From Schizophyllum amplum (taxonomy: Eukaryota; Basidiomycota; Agaricomycetes; Agaricales; Schizophyllaceae): a stretch of 64,000 nt of DNA. The notes beneath the pieces are model-generated. The model had not been told where the DNA came from, ran no database searches, and worked only from the letters and a program-made list of their open reading frames with translations. Below are positions 1 to 9,661 of the stretch, piece by piece; positions within the stretch are counted from its first letter, which is position 1; every line of letters starts with the position of its first letter. A program made the translations under genes and the position numbers. Location: contig VDMD01000007.1 of assembly GCA_007026445.1 (NCBI GenBank), positions 682,001 to 746,000 on the forward strand, read 5' to 3'.

Positions 1-826
1 CCCCAGAACGCGTCCTGAGCCGAGTCCTACTTCGCGATCAACACGCTTTTCGACCAAAATATAGCCGGGCAACACACCTCTACTAGCTCCGCATCTCCTG
101 TGGCCAGGAGCTCCCCACGCAGCGTTGCGTGCTGCGTGAATTTATGCTCAATGACAAGATCCATCTATCGCAGATATCAGGTACTCAACGCAAAGAAAAG
201 GATAGGATAGAATACCATCTGCACATTGACCTTCTTCCAGTCCTTACGCTCCTCCTTCTGAAAGCGATGCGCCTCCGTAAAGGCCGAGCGCGGATTAGGC
301 AAGGCCCTCCGGATATGCTCGGCTATCTGAGGTCGATGGGGCAGGAACTAGACGTACGCCATATGAGCTTCGGCACCCTCGCTTGACGTTCGCAAGCGGA
401 ACGCACCTTGAGCGCTTGAAACAAATGCTCGCTCGTAGGGTAAACCTTACCCTCGTAGGTCACGGGGTGATCGGAGAAGTTGGTGAAGCCATAGTGCGGA
501 TCGTGTTTGTGGTAGAAAAGAATGCGCTGCTGGGCAGAGGGATACGCTGCCTTGCCAGCCTGAGAACGGCCACCGTGTTGGCGGGGAGTCGGTAGACCGC
601 GAGTGGTCGGCGCTGTCGTCCGCGGTGCATTGCCTTTCGCTGGAAGACACCAGTACACGGGATTGAATATGCGGAATGGGGAGGGACGCGCGGTTTTGTT
701 CGAGGGGGCACGTCCACCAGATTGTGGCGTCTGCGCAAACGCAGGAGAGCGGCCCGCCCCTGGAGGAACGTGTTGGCTTCGGGCAGATTTACTGCCAGCG
801 GTTTGACGCCGCGAGGGGGCGGGCAT
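1..826 (-). CDS. NADAR (YbiA-like) domain protein, 3' end cut by the window edge
   Basis: NADAR proteins cleave N-glycosidic bonds. Bacterial YbiA acts on damaged riboflavin-pathway intermediates, and other members bind or remove ADP-ribose. Signatures seen: GFTNFSDHPV, then YPTSEHLFQALK in exon 1. Splicing out 348-406 joins this to FLPHRPQIAEHIRR and KEERKDWKKVNVQM. Splicing out 165-215 gives MDLVIEHKFTQH and LLATGDAELVE. Splicing out 27-77 gives DSAQDAFWG, which ends at base 1. The usual final residues of the domain lie outside the window. The first ~100 residues are Pro/Arg-rich without recognisable homology, so the start at 826 is only the longest possibility. The gene lies near three PARP-like genes, which may matter functionally. 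Exon joins are inferred from frame and GT-AG signals. The domain call is firm; the substrate is unknown. Confidence 0.88.
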
Positions 827-2162
827 GGAGCGATGAAGACGCGGGAAATTGGGTGACCTGATGAGAGTGTGGGCGGATGGGAGCTTGAACCCAAGAAGAC
901 TTCGGCCAGCTATATGTATGAACTTGACTTGGCAGTGCCGCTGCGCCGCCAGAATACAGCCGATGAGGGATCACGGCAAGGCCAGAGTTCAAAAATGAAA
1001 GCAATTGACTCCCTCATGCTACTGACTGGGGTGAGTCTTCCGCATGCCGTTTACACGCACTAGAACTGAGCGCTGACGGCAGAATGGAGAAATCAAATAT
1101 CACGGTGGGATAAAAGCTGGATCAAAGGCGCGGCGAGGCGGGCCGTGTTCATATACTTTACTTGAGCGCCCAACGCCCAAGCAACCTTGCGCGGACAGTC
1201 GTCGCTCCTAGTTGTTTCTCGACCTCATGCAAATACAACTTACGCGAAGACTACGACGCTGACTTGCAACAAGATGACATTCCTGTTCAAAATGCTTGCC
1301 TTCATGGTTCAGAGTGGCAGTGGAGCCTTCTCATCCATTGCATGAAGACCCTTGTTGCGATGGTCCTCGCCGTCTTCGCGTGCCCTAAGACTGCAGTAAG
1401 AGATACCTTTTCGACGTCGTCTACTCTGCAGTGCCGGAAATTGAGAGGGACCGTGCTCATGGACCTTTCGACCTCATCGGGTCGGACCTGGCGCATAAAT
1501 TTTGATAAAATGAATCAGAAATGTACCAAGCCACTCTCACGTTCTCATGCGCTCTGACGGTCTCGGGATGCCAGGACAGTCTGTGCAAACAAGCAGTACA
1601 ATGTCTATTCTCGTCAGATTCTCGTGGTACTTGTGTTATGCAGTGACAGCCTCATGACTACCGCAGTCTTGAATCCGAGGTAATCGAGCATGGGCGGGCG
1701 CCACCAGTCACGAACGCCCTGGCGCGTTGGCGCCGGGGATGGAAGCGCTGAGAAGGCATTGAGGACGTGGCAACGGGATGAAATTGTGCTATTGTCTTCT
1801 GTTTCCACGAGATGAGCAGCTAGGACGCCGGCGCAGTACTCACGGTGAGAGATCATGATATCCATATGCCAATTTACTACTACGTACCAGAATAGGCGTG
1901 TCGTCAAGGGTGACTCTCATCCGCAGGAGGTTATTAGTCTTATTGCCAACGCGAACCTGCACTCTGCGAGATATATCTCCGGATTTCTGAAGGGCCTCAC
2001 AGATCTGTGCGTCGCTGATACAAAAGTACGATAAGAAACAGTGCTTCAAGCACTCTGTAGAGTATGTACCTCCATTAATAATGTACAGCAGGTATCACAA
2101 AATGTCATGCGGTCAAAGTTTGTGGCGAGCGACGGCCGGAAATCTACCGACGACGCTGACCT
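827..2162. other. Intergenic stretch, no supported gene
   Basis: About 1.3 kb between the NADAR gene and the end of PARP-like paralogue 3. Minus-strand frames near 1,614-2,049 are open for 70-97 codons, but I recognise no family and found no convincing exon chain. They could be the relic of another gene. Confidence 0.4.
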
Positions 2163-3342
2163 TCACGTCGCGTACATGATCACGTACGCTGGTACCATCG
2201 CTTCCGGATACGGGAGATGAATGGCATCTACCGAGCCCTTTTGAACATCAGACGAACCCATGGACAAGATTGCGTATGGCTTACCTTCTCCAAACTCCAA
2301 TCCGCCACGGCATCGCAAGCGATCATGACACGATAGGGTGAGGAAGTACATGAAGTAGCATCCTTGTCCGCCATCGCCGGATTTCTGTAGGTAAAAATTC
2401 CCTTCTCGTGCCTAGGGCGAGTGTATATGTGCTCAAGGTCCTCTCAAAAGAGACAGAAGACGCACCTTCCCTCCAAGTACTTGCTCCCGAAGGCAAAAGT
2501 ACGAAAGCACGACTTGATGGACATGCAGATCCCGCAGGATTTGAAGTCGCATAGAACCGGCGACTTCGTACCCAAGTCGCAGATACATTGCTGAGCGAAG
2601 AAGGTGCGTATCCTCTGCTCATGAGGGCGGCTCGATCTTACGACCGTGAGCAGATTAAACGCCGTCTATGAACTTCACATACTGATAATCATGATAACCC
2701 CGCATCGCGTCTGCAGGGAGTACGACGCGATAGACCTTCTGCACAAGCGGTATAGACCCCGCCCCTCCCCACTCGCTTCCAAAGTGTGCATCCACTGTAT
2801 ACGATGAGATGAACTGTCCTTGTATGGCCCGAATATGTCCACCGCGTTACTCACGGTTCACGAAATCAGTGCTGCCAGGGGCGACTTCGAGGAGGCGCGC
2901 CGTATTGGGATCCTGCAGTCGGTTGCACGCCGTGCATAGGTCCGCCACCGCTCGCGGGAGTCTCATGCATGTCGTACACGCCTGGGCCTCCCCGACCTGC
3001 ACCGCTTCGCTACGGGAAGAATCCCTGTCAGAGGACTTCATACACGAGACAGTAAACACGCGTACGCAGCGTGTTGTTCGGAGCAGTAGCCCCCGAAGGC
3101 AGTCCTGCCCGTTGCGCCACACGAGCTGAGAGCGCAAGCTGACGGGTTCAAACCCTGCTTGCTCGCGCATGTCCGGCTGCAGTATGGGTACTGCGTCCCG
3201 TTCTCTGTGAATTTGGGGCGCTTGCCGCAGACCTAGGACGATCCATGAGCACGATCGACGGTGCGATGGAACGATCCCCGCGTACCTCGCATAGCGGTGA
3301 GGGTGGCAGGCCGCTGGAGCGTTGATTTCGTGAAGCGGCCAT
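2163..3342 (-). CDS. PARP-like Cys-rich protein, paralogue 3 (predicted catalytically dead)
   Basis: Exon 1 (3,286-3,342) encodes a 19-residue leader ending LCE. Intron 3,233-3,285 joins it to VCGKRPKFTENGTQYPYC, giving a C-x2-C...C-x3-C finger, followed by more Cys/His clusters (ALSSCGATG, GGYCSEQHA). A further exon near 2,850-2,970 holds CTTCMRLPRAVADLCTAC and LLEVAPGSTDFVN, equivalent to the last finger and linker of paralogue 1. Downstream exons match the PARP-like region block by block: GSIPLVQKVYRVVLP, a Cys-rich insert with CDFKSCGICMSIKSC, HEKGIFTY, SSPYRVMIACDAV and the end PAYVIMYAT. At the triad positions the WHGT motif is absent (about RTFF), GIYT is GIFT, and the final acidic residue is Ala. 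Transcribed divergently from paralogue 1. Middle exon borders are approximate. It could be a young pseudogene, but no stop within the chosen exons was seen. Confidence 0.7.
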
Positions 3343-3566
3343 CGTTGAAGTTGCAAAGAGTAAGATCGTTTGTGGCGAGAACGCTACTTAAGGATGACCC
3401 GGCTGACCTAGTGTGGCGAGAACACGCGGCAGCCTCATTGTACGGTCGCCCGTCCTCGTGTTGTCCTGGAGAACCAAGCATGTAGGCCAGGTGGTCAGTA
3501 TGAACGCCCTTGCATCGATATCAAGAGTCGACCATCGTTCTTCCCGTCTTTCGTCTTCGCACTATC
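3343..3566. promoter_or_regulatory. Short divergent promoter between PARP-like paralogues 3 and 1
   Basis: Only 224 bases separate the two inferred start codons, which face away from each other, so both genes must share upstream sequence unless unseen leader exons exist. No strong TATA element was recognised. Confidence 0.55.
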
Positions 3567-5121
3567 ATGTCCGCTTTGGCAACTGGCTTGCCGATAGCGA
3601 TTTCCGTCTTGCAAGCTGCCGCGTCAGCCCTTTCAAATTCTTCTTCTTCCCAACAGTCTTCAGGGCCTCCGCCACCCGCACCTACCTCTGCGCCCTCCCT
3701 TTCGACTACACGCATGGCGCCCCCTGCCCCGCCCCCACCTCCGCCCCCACCACCTGTACGTCAGACAAACGCGCTGAAGCCGAGCAAGACTGTCAACGGC
3801 TCGACAAGCAGTCAAATGCTCTGCGAGGTATGGCTACATTCAACGGATCGATGTGCACTTCGATGACCGGATTTAGTTTTGCCACTCGAACCCACGTTTC
3901 TTCGACGGTGGCAAGCGCCACCCCTACTGCAGCAAAAAGTGTGCTGGTGAAGCCAAGAAGAGCAACTGCGAGGTACTACTGCTGCTGAGCACGTATCACG
4001 CACGACTGACAGTGATTGGTGCCAGTACTGCCATCAACGTCCGAAATACGACGATGGCAAGAAGTCGTACCGGTATTGCGGAAAGATCTGCGCTGCCGCA
4101 GCCGCCGTACAGGCAGGGGCGCCGAACGAGGACAAGATCTGCATCATGTGCCGGACGGCGGAGAAGCAGCCGCGCTCTCACTTCTGTAGCAAGTCCTGCG
4201 TGGAGGACGCTGAGAAGAAAGGACCGATGGTTCTGGAGATTCCGAGCGGACACGTCACTTTCCACAACGGTGAGCTTTTTGCATGTGCAAGCGACGAAAA
4301 CAACTCACCTTTCACACAGTCGCGGAGCAGTTCAAGACGTCGTGGAGGCATGCAAAGCCCTGCCCGCCGGTGCGCAGAGTGTACAAGATCCTCGCACCCC
4401 ACGCGTCTTTGGCGAGCTACAACGCGTACCGGTAGGCGAGTCCATGATAAATTCAATCGATATGCTCAACTCTGTCGCAGCACCGCCGTTGAGGCTCGCG
4501 GGAATTTCAAGCATGCGGGTATGGCCGAAGGGAACGAATGTCGAAGATGGCACGGCACCACGCGAGAGTGCCTACTTGGAGACAAGGGCCACTCGCAGTT
4601 CTGCAACTCCTCGAGCTGTCCATTGTGCTGCATCATCAAGACTTCTTTCGCGCTGAGCCACTTCGGGAACAAGACCGGCTGGGGACGGTGAGCAGGAGCG
4701 AGGCACCAGCCCCGAGCACGCTGACCGTACTGCAGATTTGGCAAGGGCATATACACGTCATCTACATCGTCCAAGTAAGTCCTCTTCTGTTGCAGGAACT
4801 CGATGACCGACGTACCACGTTCAATCAGGTCAAACGACTACTCGTCCAACAAGAAGCCGTCCCCACTCAAGGCGATCTTGTTGAACAAGGTCGTCGTCGG
4901 CAAGGGATATAAGATGCTGCACGACGATCCGCATCTGACAGCCCCGCCGGCGGGGTCTGACTCGGTAAGCACAAGTTTGGCCAGCGACATGTACGATGCA
5001 GGCTGACGACGAGGTGCAACAGGTTCTTGCGGAGAAGGGGATGGCTTTGAATTATGACGAGCTCGTCGTCTACCGCGAAGAGGCGATCCGACCGTCGTAC
5101 TTGGTCATGTACGAGGCATAG
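3567..5121 (+). CDS. PARP-like ADP-ribosyltransferase with N-terminal zinc fingers, paralogue 1
   Basis: Eight exons fit: 3567-3827, 3877-3972, 4026-4269, 4320-4431, 4481-4687, 4736-4774, 4829-4964, 5023-5121 (397 aa). All seven introns are 48-58 bp GT-AG. The N-terminus is Ser/Pro-rich with a proline run. Three Cys-rich fingers follow: LCEFCHSNPRFFDGG with YCSKKC; CEYCHQRPKYDDGKK with YCGKIC; CIMCRTAEK with HFCSKSC. The C-terminal half has the PARP layout: RRWHGTTREC (NAD-binding His), a Cys insert (CNSSSCPLCC), RFGKGIYTSSTSSKSNDYS (Tyr), ILLNKVVVGKGYKM, APPAGSDSV and YDELVVY (Glu), ending SYLVMYEA. The H-Y-E triad looks complete, so transfer of ADP-ribose from NAD is plausible. I know similar proteins only as uncharacterised basidiomycete proteins. 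The exon model is strong because every junction keeps frame; the activity is inferred. Confidence 0.85.
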
Positions 5122-5396
5122 TTGTGTACCGCGCGGGTTCGCGTGTGACGGTTCTGGTCAAGCAGTCGGTCTGTTAGCACGGTTATCTTTATTTAACGCA
5201 ATTAACTTGAATATTTACTCACGTACAGTATTGTTCGACTTCTGACGCTGTTCTCCTTGCCCATGCATGCCGTACGCTCACGTTCGGACTCAATCACAGA
5301 CGAGGAACAGTTGGCACGTTTTTACCTTGAGATCTACAAGCAAGTATACAAAGATCGTACAGGGTAGAGGAGTACAACAAGCATCGCGCTCAGCGC

Positions 5397-7003
5397 TCAG
5401 CTAGCGGCAGCTGCAGTCTGTTGCGCAGGAGGGGCGCCGCCCTGGATGCCGCGCAAGCCAAAGCCTAACGCCTGCATGCGCAATCCGAGGCCGCGCGACT
5501 TCTCAATGACAGTCTGATAGACGGGCTGCGCAGGTCGTGATATGGTGATTTGGTTCTGCGTGGCCAACGTCACAGTGCGCTCCGATGAGGACGCAGCGCT
5601 ACTCACCTTTTCCAGATCAATTTTTGCGTCAGCACCCATGCGCGTCTCGCGAATGAGGTTGACGATCCACTTTTCACCCTCGTCAGGGGAGAGGTTGAGG
5701 CGCTCCGAGAGATCCCTGCGTCGTTGTCAGCCACACACGAGATACATGAAAGGGACTAACGCACCGTATGTCGATGCGCCCGTATATTCTGCAGTACGCC
5801 TCGCTGATCAGTCCGCGCGCGCACTCCACGAATTCGTCCTTGAACTCCTGCAGGAAGAAGTCGTTCTGGACAACCTTATCCGCCAGCATGAGCTCATCGC
5901 GCGCCTTGTCGAAGTCAAAGTCAACGTAGAGGTCCTTCAAAAAGCGCGTGATGGGATCGCTGTACTGATATTCCTCCGTTGAGATGATCTTCGGCAGCTC
6001 GCGTAGGGCAGACTTGACGCGTGATGGGACCGCTTGGTTTCTCCGACTCGAGGAAAGTATGGCGGCGCTGGTGAGGTAACGAAGAATCCATGGGCAGGAT
6101 GTCTGGATGGTGTTGAGGTAGGCAGGAGCCATGAACGTCTCCAAAAGAAGCGTCCTTCCTTGGGGATGATTGAAGTAGACGAAAAGCGACCAGTGAAGGT
6201 GCCATGTGCGCGAGTGCAGCTGGTTGAGGGCGGGGGACAGGGAGCCTTCACCACCGGCGAGGGCCGCCGAGGCGGTTGCCCGCGAGTCGATCGCCTCGCG
6301 GAGGGTGTTCAGTTCCTCCAGCGCGGTTTCCCATTGTCCGGTAAGGATGTCCGAGGCGAGCTTTCCCCAGTGCGCGGACACCAGGAGATCGGGATCGGTG
6401 GAAAGAATGCGGAAGTGGTAGAGGTAATCAGCGGCGCCGCTGTAGTTGCCGTATGAGAATTGGAACTGGCCGAAGTTGTAGAGCGCTGATATTTGGTCCA
6501 AGGTGAGCTTAAGGGAAGGTCAGTTCATGCATCAGGGGATCGGGTCCGTCACGTACGTTATAGTTTTCCTTCAGATACTGCAAGTTCTGATTCTTGTCCT
6601 GCTTCAGCGACTGTGCGACCTCAGGGTTCTCGATCACGTCGAGAACAGCCTGGGCTTCCTGCTGCAGCCGCTCGTTCGTTGACACAGCTTTTTCGCGCTT
6701 TTCGTCGAATTCTGAAGCGCTCGTCAGCCAGCGCAATATTCGATCATCTCCACAGCACGTACCAGATGGCGGCTCCTCGCCAGGATGAGACTGCTCAAAC
6801 AGCGATGCTGCGTAGTCAAACATGCTGGTTCCCTTTGCCAGCTCATATTGGGCTAGTTGAACCTGCTCGACGGGGAAGAGACCTGTCTCCACTAGGTGCG
6901 CGAGGAGAGGGAATGCGAGGTGGCGATCAAGGTAAGGTATGATCGTTTTGGAAAGATCATAATCCGCAGGGTTCACATTGTCGGCGGAGGTCGAGCTCGC
7001 CAT
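5397..7003 (-). CDS. eIF3e: Translation initiation factor eIF3 subunit e (INT6)
   Basis: Subunit of the eIF3 complex that recruits mRNA to the 40S ribosome. Exons 6763-7003, 6557-6711, 5765-6507 and 5397-5715 give 485 aa, a little longer than the ~445 aa of animal INT6. Introns are 49-51 bp. Matches to the family: [20 protein letters not shown] at the start; [63 protein letters not shown]; then the PCI/winged-helix part with [20 protein letters not shown] and RMGADAKID. The tail is Gly/Ala/Gln-rich. The start at 7003 (MASSTSA) is chosen over an in-frame ATG 69 bases upstream because family similarity starts there and the broken copy at 27,994 keeps the same ATG. The left inverted-repeat arm begins inside exon 1. 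Confidence 0.97.
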
Positions 7004-7368
7004 TCTGTCTTCGACGTCGCCTACGATGAGCAAGGGATGGTCCGAGTCGAAGATGAAAATCGACACAGCCACGACGATTGAACCGTGGGAATGACCTGCT
7101 TAACTTCGCTACAGTAGTACTCGATTTGTGGCGACGATCGCACATACAGTACTGACTTCTCAATTACTATCAGGGCGTCCTCGACGATTTCGTGCTTGAG
7201 GCCTGAGGCCCGGCACTATAAGCTCCTAGCGTGTCAATGTGCTGCATATAGTGGGTATCAGATTATCACACAGACCAGTAAGTAGGAAAGTAGAAGGAAG
7301 TGAGCGTGAGAAGTTCAAGTGTACGGAGGCCCGACGGGAAGTCAGTCTACTACATATATAGGCGTAGG
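7004..7368. other. eIF3e leader region and gene A downstream flank
   Basis: 365 bases between the eIF3e start and the gene A stop. It must hold the eIF3e promoter and the gene A 3' end. No further gene seen. Roughly 150 bases of it are missing or replaced in the right arm. Confidence 0.5.
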
Positions 7369-8595
7369 TCATGGCACAGTGATATCTGTTGTGAAAGAGG
7401 CGTCTCGGGCGCTCATTATGTCTTCGTTGTAATAAATGAAGATTCCCAACGTCGCGAGCTTCTCCTTAAGCTTCGTGACGCTCCGCTTTGCATCCTTAGT
7501 GACCCTCGAGCGAACGAGAACAGTCATTGTCTGCCCTTTGGGCGGAGACAGCCCGGCCTTCCAACGCCCCATCATGACCCTAACGAGCTCCCGCTCCGAC
7601 ACGCCCTGGCAAGTCACCTCCAGGTAAGAGAGTGCTTTGGCGGGCTCGGACTGATGGTCAGCCTCAAGGACTTTGAGTAACGGCGTCGCGATGTCGATGT
7701 CGTCTTGGGCTTGAATAATGAACGAATTCAAGCAAGGAAGCTTCCTCACAATGATCGCAGGAAGCCCGGCGCTGTAGACTGGGATAGTAAGGGAGATGTG
7801 AGTGAGAGTCGAGATGGAATGGATCAGAAAATGAGAGAGAAACAGGTACTCGATGTTAGAGGTGTAGTTGGTTCCATCGTCGAGTTCAATACGAATGCTC
7901 TGAAGACCACGGAGCTGAAGATGTTGGAAGAGCCGCGCCAGCTCTCTCGAGTCTTCTTTGGTGGGATAGCCGAAGACGCTAAAACGTCTCACACCAGTGC
8001 GAGCCCAAAGGTCTGAATGGCTGGGGTCCATTACCGGCAACCTGAGGCTGTGGGGTCTGTCGTCTGGCTCGTCGTCCGCCCGTTCCACAAATCGTAACGC
8101 GATGTCACGAATGCTGTCCGAGGGGTTCCTTTTGACAGCGTCCCAGAGCTGCCGCGCTGTCTCGAACTCGACATCAGCCGGCGGCGATGAGGTGGTACTG
8201 GAGCAGTCGGGCCCGCGACGTTGGGAGGACTGAAGGCCGCGGGACACATGAGTAGGACCGAGCTCGTACGAAGTCGTCGCACGGCGCCGCTTCATCTCCA
8301 ACTTCGGCTTCAGCAGGGGATGGTATCGAGGAGGTTTCTTGTATTTGCGCGTCGTCACGTTGTTGTGGCGTGGGATGGAAGAAGACTGGTGCGTCGATGC
8401 CGAAGGCGCGCTGTGCCATGACATACGGTTCGGTATGTACTTGGAGTGCGCGAAATGACTTGTAAAGATGTGAGAGGCAGGCTTCGTAGTGAAAAAGATC
8501 ACGCACTTGCGGCGGGTTCCGGAACTATAGACAACTTCAGCGCCATTCGCATACTTGTAGTAGCCATGGCTGCCGTTCATGTTGCCTGAGAACAT
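7369..8595 (-). CDS. Gene A, left copy: protein of unknown function
   Basis: Uninterrupted 408-codon frame. The N-terminal third is basic and Ser/Thr-rich. From about residue 140 the protein is regular and leucine-rich (TARQLWDAVKRNP, LARLFQHLQLRGLQSIRIEL, LSHFLIHSISTLTHISLTIP), resembling the C-terminal half of fungal F-box/LRR-like proteins, but no F-box is visible. The right-arm copy keeps the frame over nearly its whole length, with indels in multiples of three, which supports coding. In the N-terminal third a second frame is also open for 110 codons in both arms. A small upstream frame starting MAFSFKSGEELAEKIFAQ ends near the ATG used here, so a leader exon or intron may change the true N-terminus. 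Transcribed divergently from gene B. Function unknown. Confidence 0.65.
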   Translation of the reverse strand: MFSGNMNGSHGYYKYANGAEVVYSSGTRRKCVIFFTTKPASHIFTSHFAHSKYIPNRMSWHSAPSASTHQSSSIPRHNNVTTRKYKKPPRYHPLLKPKLEMKRRRATTSYELGPTHVSRGLQSSQRRGPDCSSTTSSPPADVEFETARQLWDAVKRNPSDSIRDIALRFVERADDEPDDRPHSLRLPVMDPSHSDLWARTGVRRFSVFGYPTKEDSRELARLFQHLQLRGLQSIRIELDDGTNYTSNIEYLFLSHFLIHSISTLTHISLTIPVYSAGLPAIIVRKLPCLNSFIIQAQDDIDIATPLLKVLEADHQSEPAKALSYLEVTCQGVSERELVRVMMGRWKAGLSPPKGQTMTVLVRSRVTKDAKRSVTKLKEKLATLGIFIYYNEDIMSARDASFTTDITVP

Positions 8596-9661
8596 GTTTG
8601 GCGTGGTGCTATGTGTAGGGAGGTGCTGGAAACTGGGATAGACTGGGCGAATATTTTCTCAGCCAGTTCCTCGCCGCTTTTGAACGAGAATGCCATTGTG
8701 TCCTCATTGGGATACATCCATTGTTCCCCGTCTGGCTACAAGGTCCTGATATTGTTCTCAAAGGAGCATCGTTGGAGCGAGCACATGGGAGCGCAGAAAT
8801 TGACCAGTGAGAAGCACGCTCAAGCGGCAGAGCACAGAAAGCGTCCAACGGCCTGTGTGAGCCTGCGGTTCAGTCTTAGTATCACGTCTTGCGAGTGAGG
8901 AAGTCAAAAGACCAAGGATGTGGTGCGCCTCGAAGCAAGCAAAGAACATGTTGACTCAACGTCAAGAGCGGCGTTGGCCCAGCTCAGCGAAGGGTCTGAA
9001 TCATTCAGTGACAATAAGCATGCGGCCGCCAAAGGGATGGCGCCATAAGTACCCCGTAAGCACGCGGACGGATAGAGACCCGTGTCCTTTGTTCCCAAAA
9101 CTGAACAATAGAAGGCTTACCGAGCAAAGCACGTGACGGACTTATAGCTGCCTATATAGGGCTCTGCACTCCGCTGCGTCTCTTCGTTCCGCGTCTCGTC
9201 GTGGACTGCGACCAGGACGGCATTTCGGGTCACTCCGGGCACTTGCTTGAGAATAGTACTTCGGTGCGACTCCTCCGGCTTGGGCAGTTGGGCTGTGGAG
9301 CTGCGACGTATGCATTAACTGGGGTGGCGGTAATGCTCGCCTTCGGATCTGCTTGCTATCATGGCGGGTGGTGAAGGAGGCGTGTAGCGACGAGGCGATG
9401 GCGCCCCTCGGCTTCGGCCGAGGTCCTTTTTGCGCATGGGCGTGTCTAACCCTAACCCTAAGCGAGTAATTCCTAAAGAATTCAATTTCTATGTATTGCG
9501 ATCGGGATGTCACGTGTAATGGGGACCGGAGTGGTCATTGTTCTCGTTACGGCGATCTCGCCTTGTCTTCAACCTTCACTGTTGTTCTTGTCTCACAAAC
9601 AAAGCCCCTTCAACATCTCCTCAAACTATCATAATAATCATTCCTCTCAACGTTCTCACTC
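8596..9661. promoter_or_regulatory. Divergent intergenic region between genes A and B, left arm
   Basis: About 1.07 kb. It holds a perfect palindrome CCTATATAGG near 9,152-9,161 that could act as a TATA element, and a telomere-like CCCTAA array at 9,446-9,461. Several 60-95-codon frames here are identical in both arms, but they lie where upstream exons of gene A or plain spacer are equally likely. Confidence 0.5.
9446..9461. promoter_or_regulatory. Telomere-like (telobox) CTAACCCTAACCCTAA array
   Basis: Two and a half CCCTAA units about 200 bases upstream of the gene B start. The right arm has the same motif at 25,673-25,688 with one extra G. Teloboxes are known promoter elements in plants and some fungi; a role here is only inferred. 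Confidence 0.5.

Noticed and set aside
1614..2049. Minus-strand frames of 97 and 69 codons
   Set aside because: Residue patterns look partly protein-like, but no domain or exon chain could be supported.
3085..3170. tRNA-like stretch with GGGTTCAAACCC and GTGGCGCAACGG
   Set aside because: No cloverleaf can be drawn, and the bases are explained as Cys-rich coding exon of paralogue 3.
6712..6762. Shorter alternative intron (6,720-6,762) in eIF3e
   Set aside because: It would shift the frame. Using the acceptor CTTCAG at 6,712 keeps frame and the family sequence.
9446..9461. Internal telomere or chromosome-end fusion
   Set aside because: Only about two and a half units, in the promoter of an intact gene and present in both arms; too short to be a former chromosome end.
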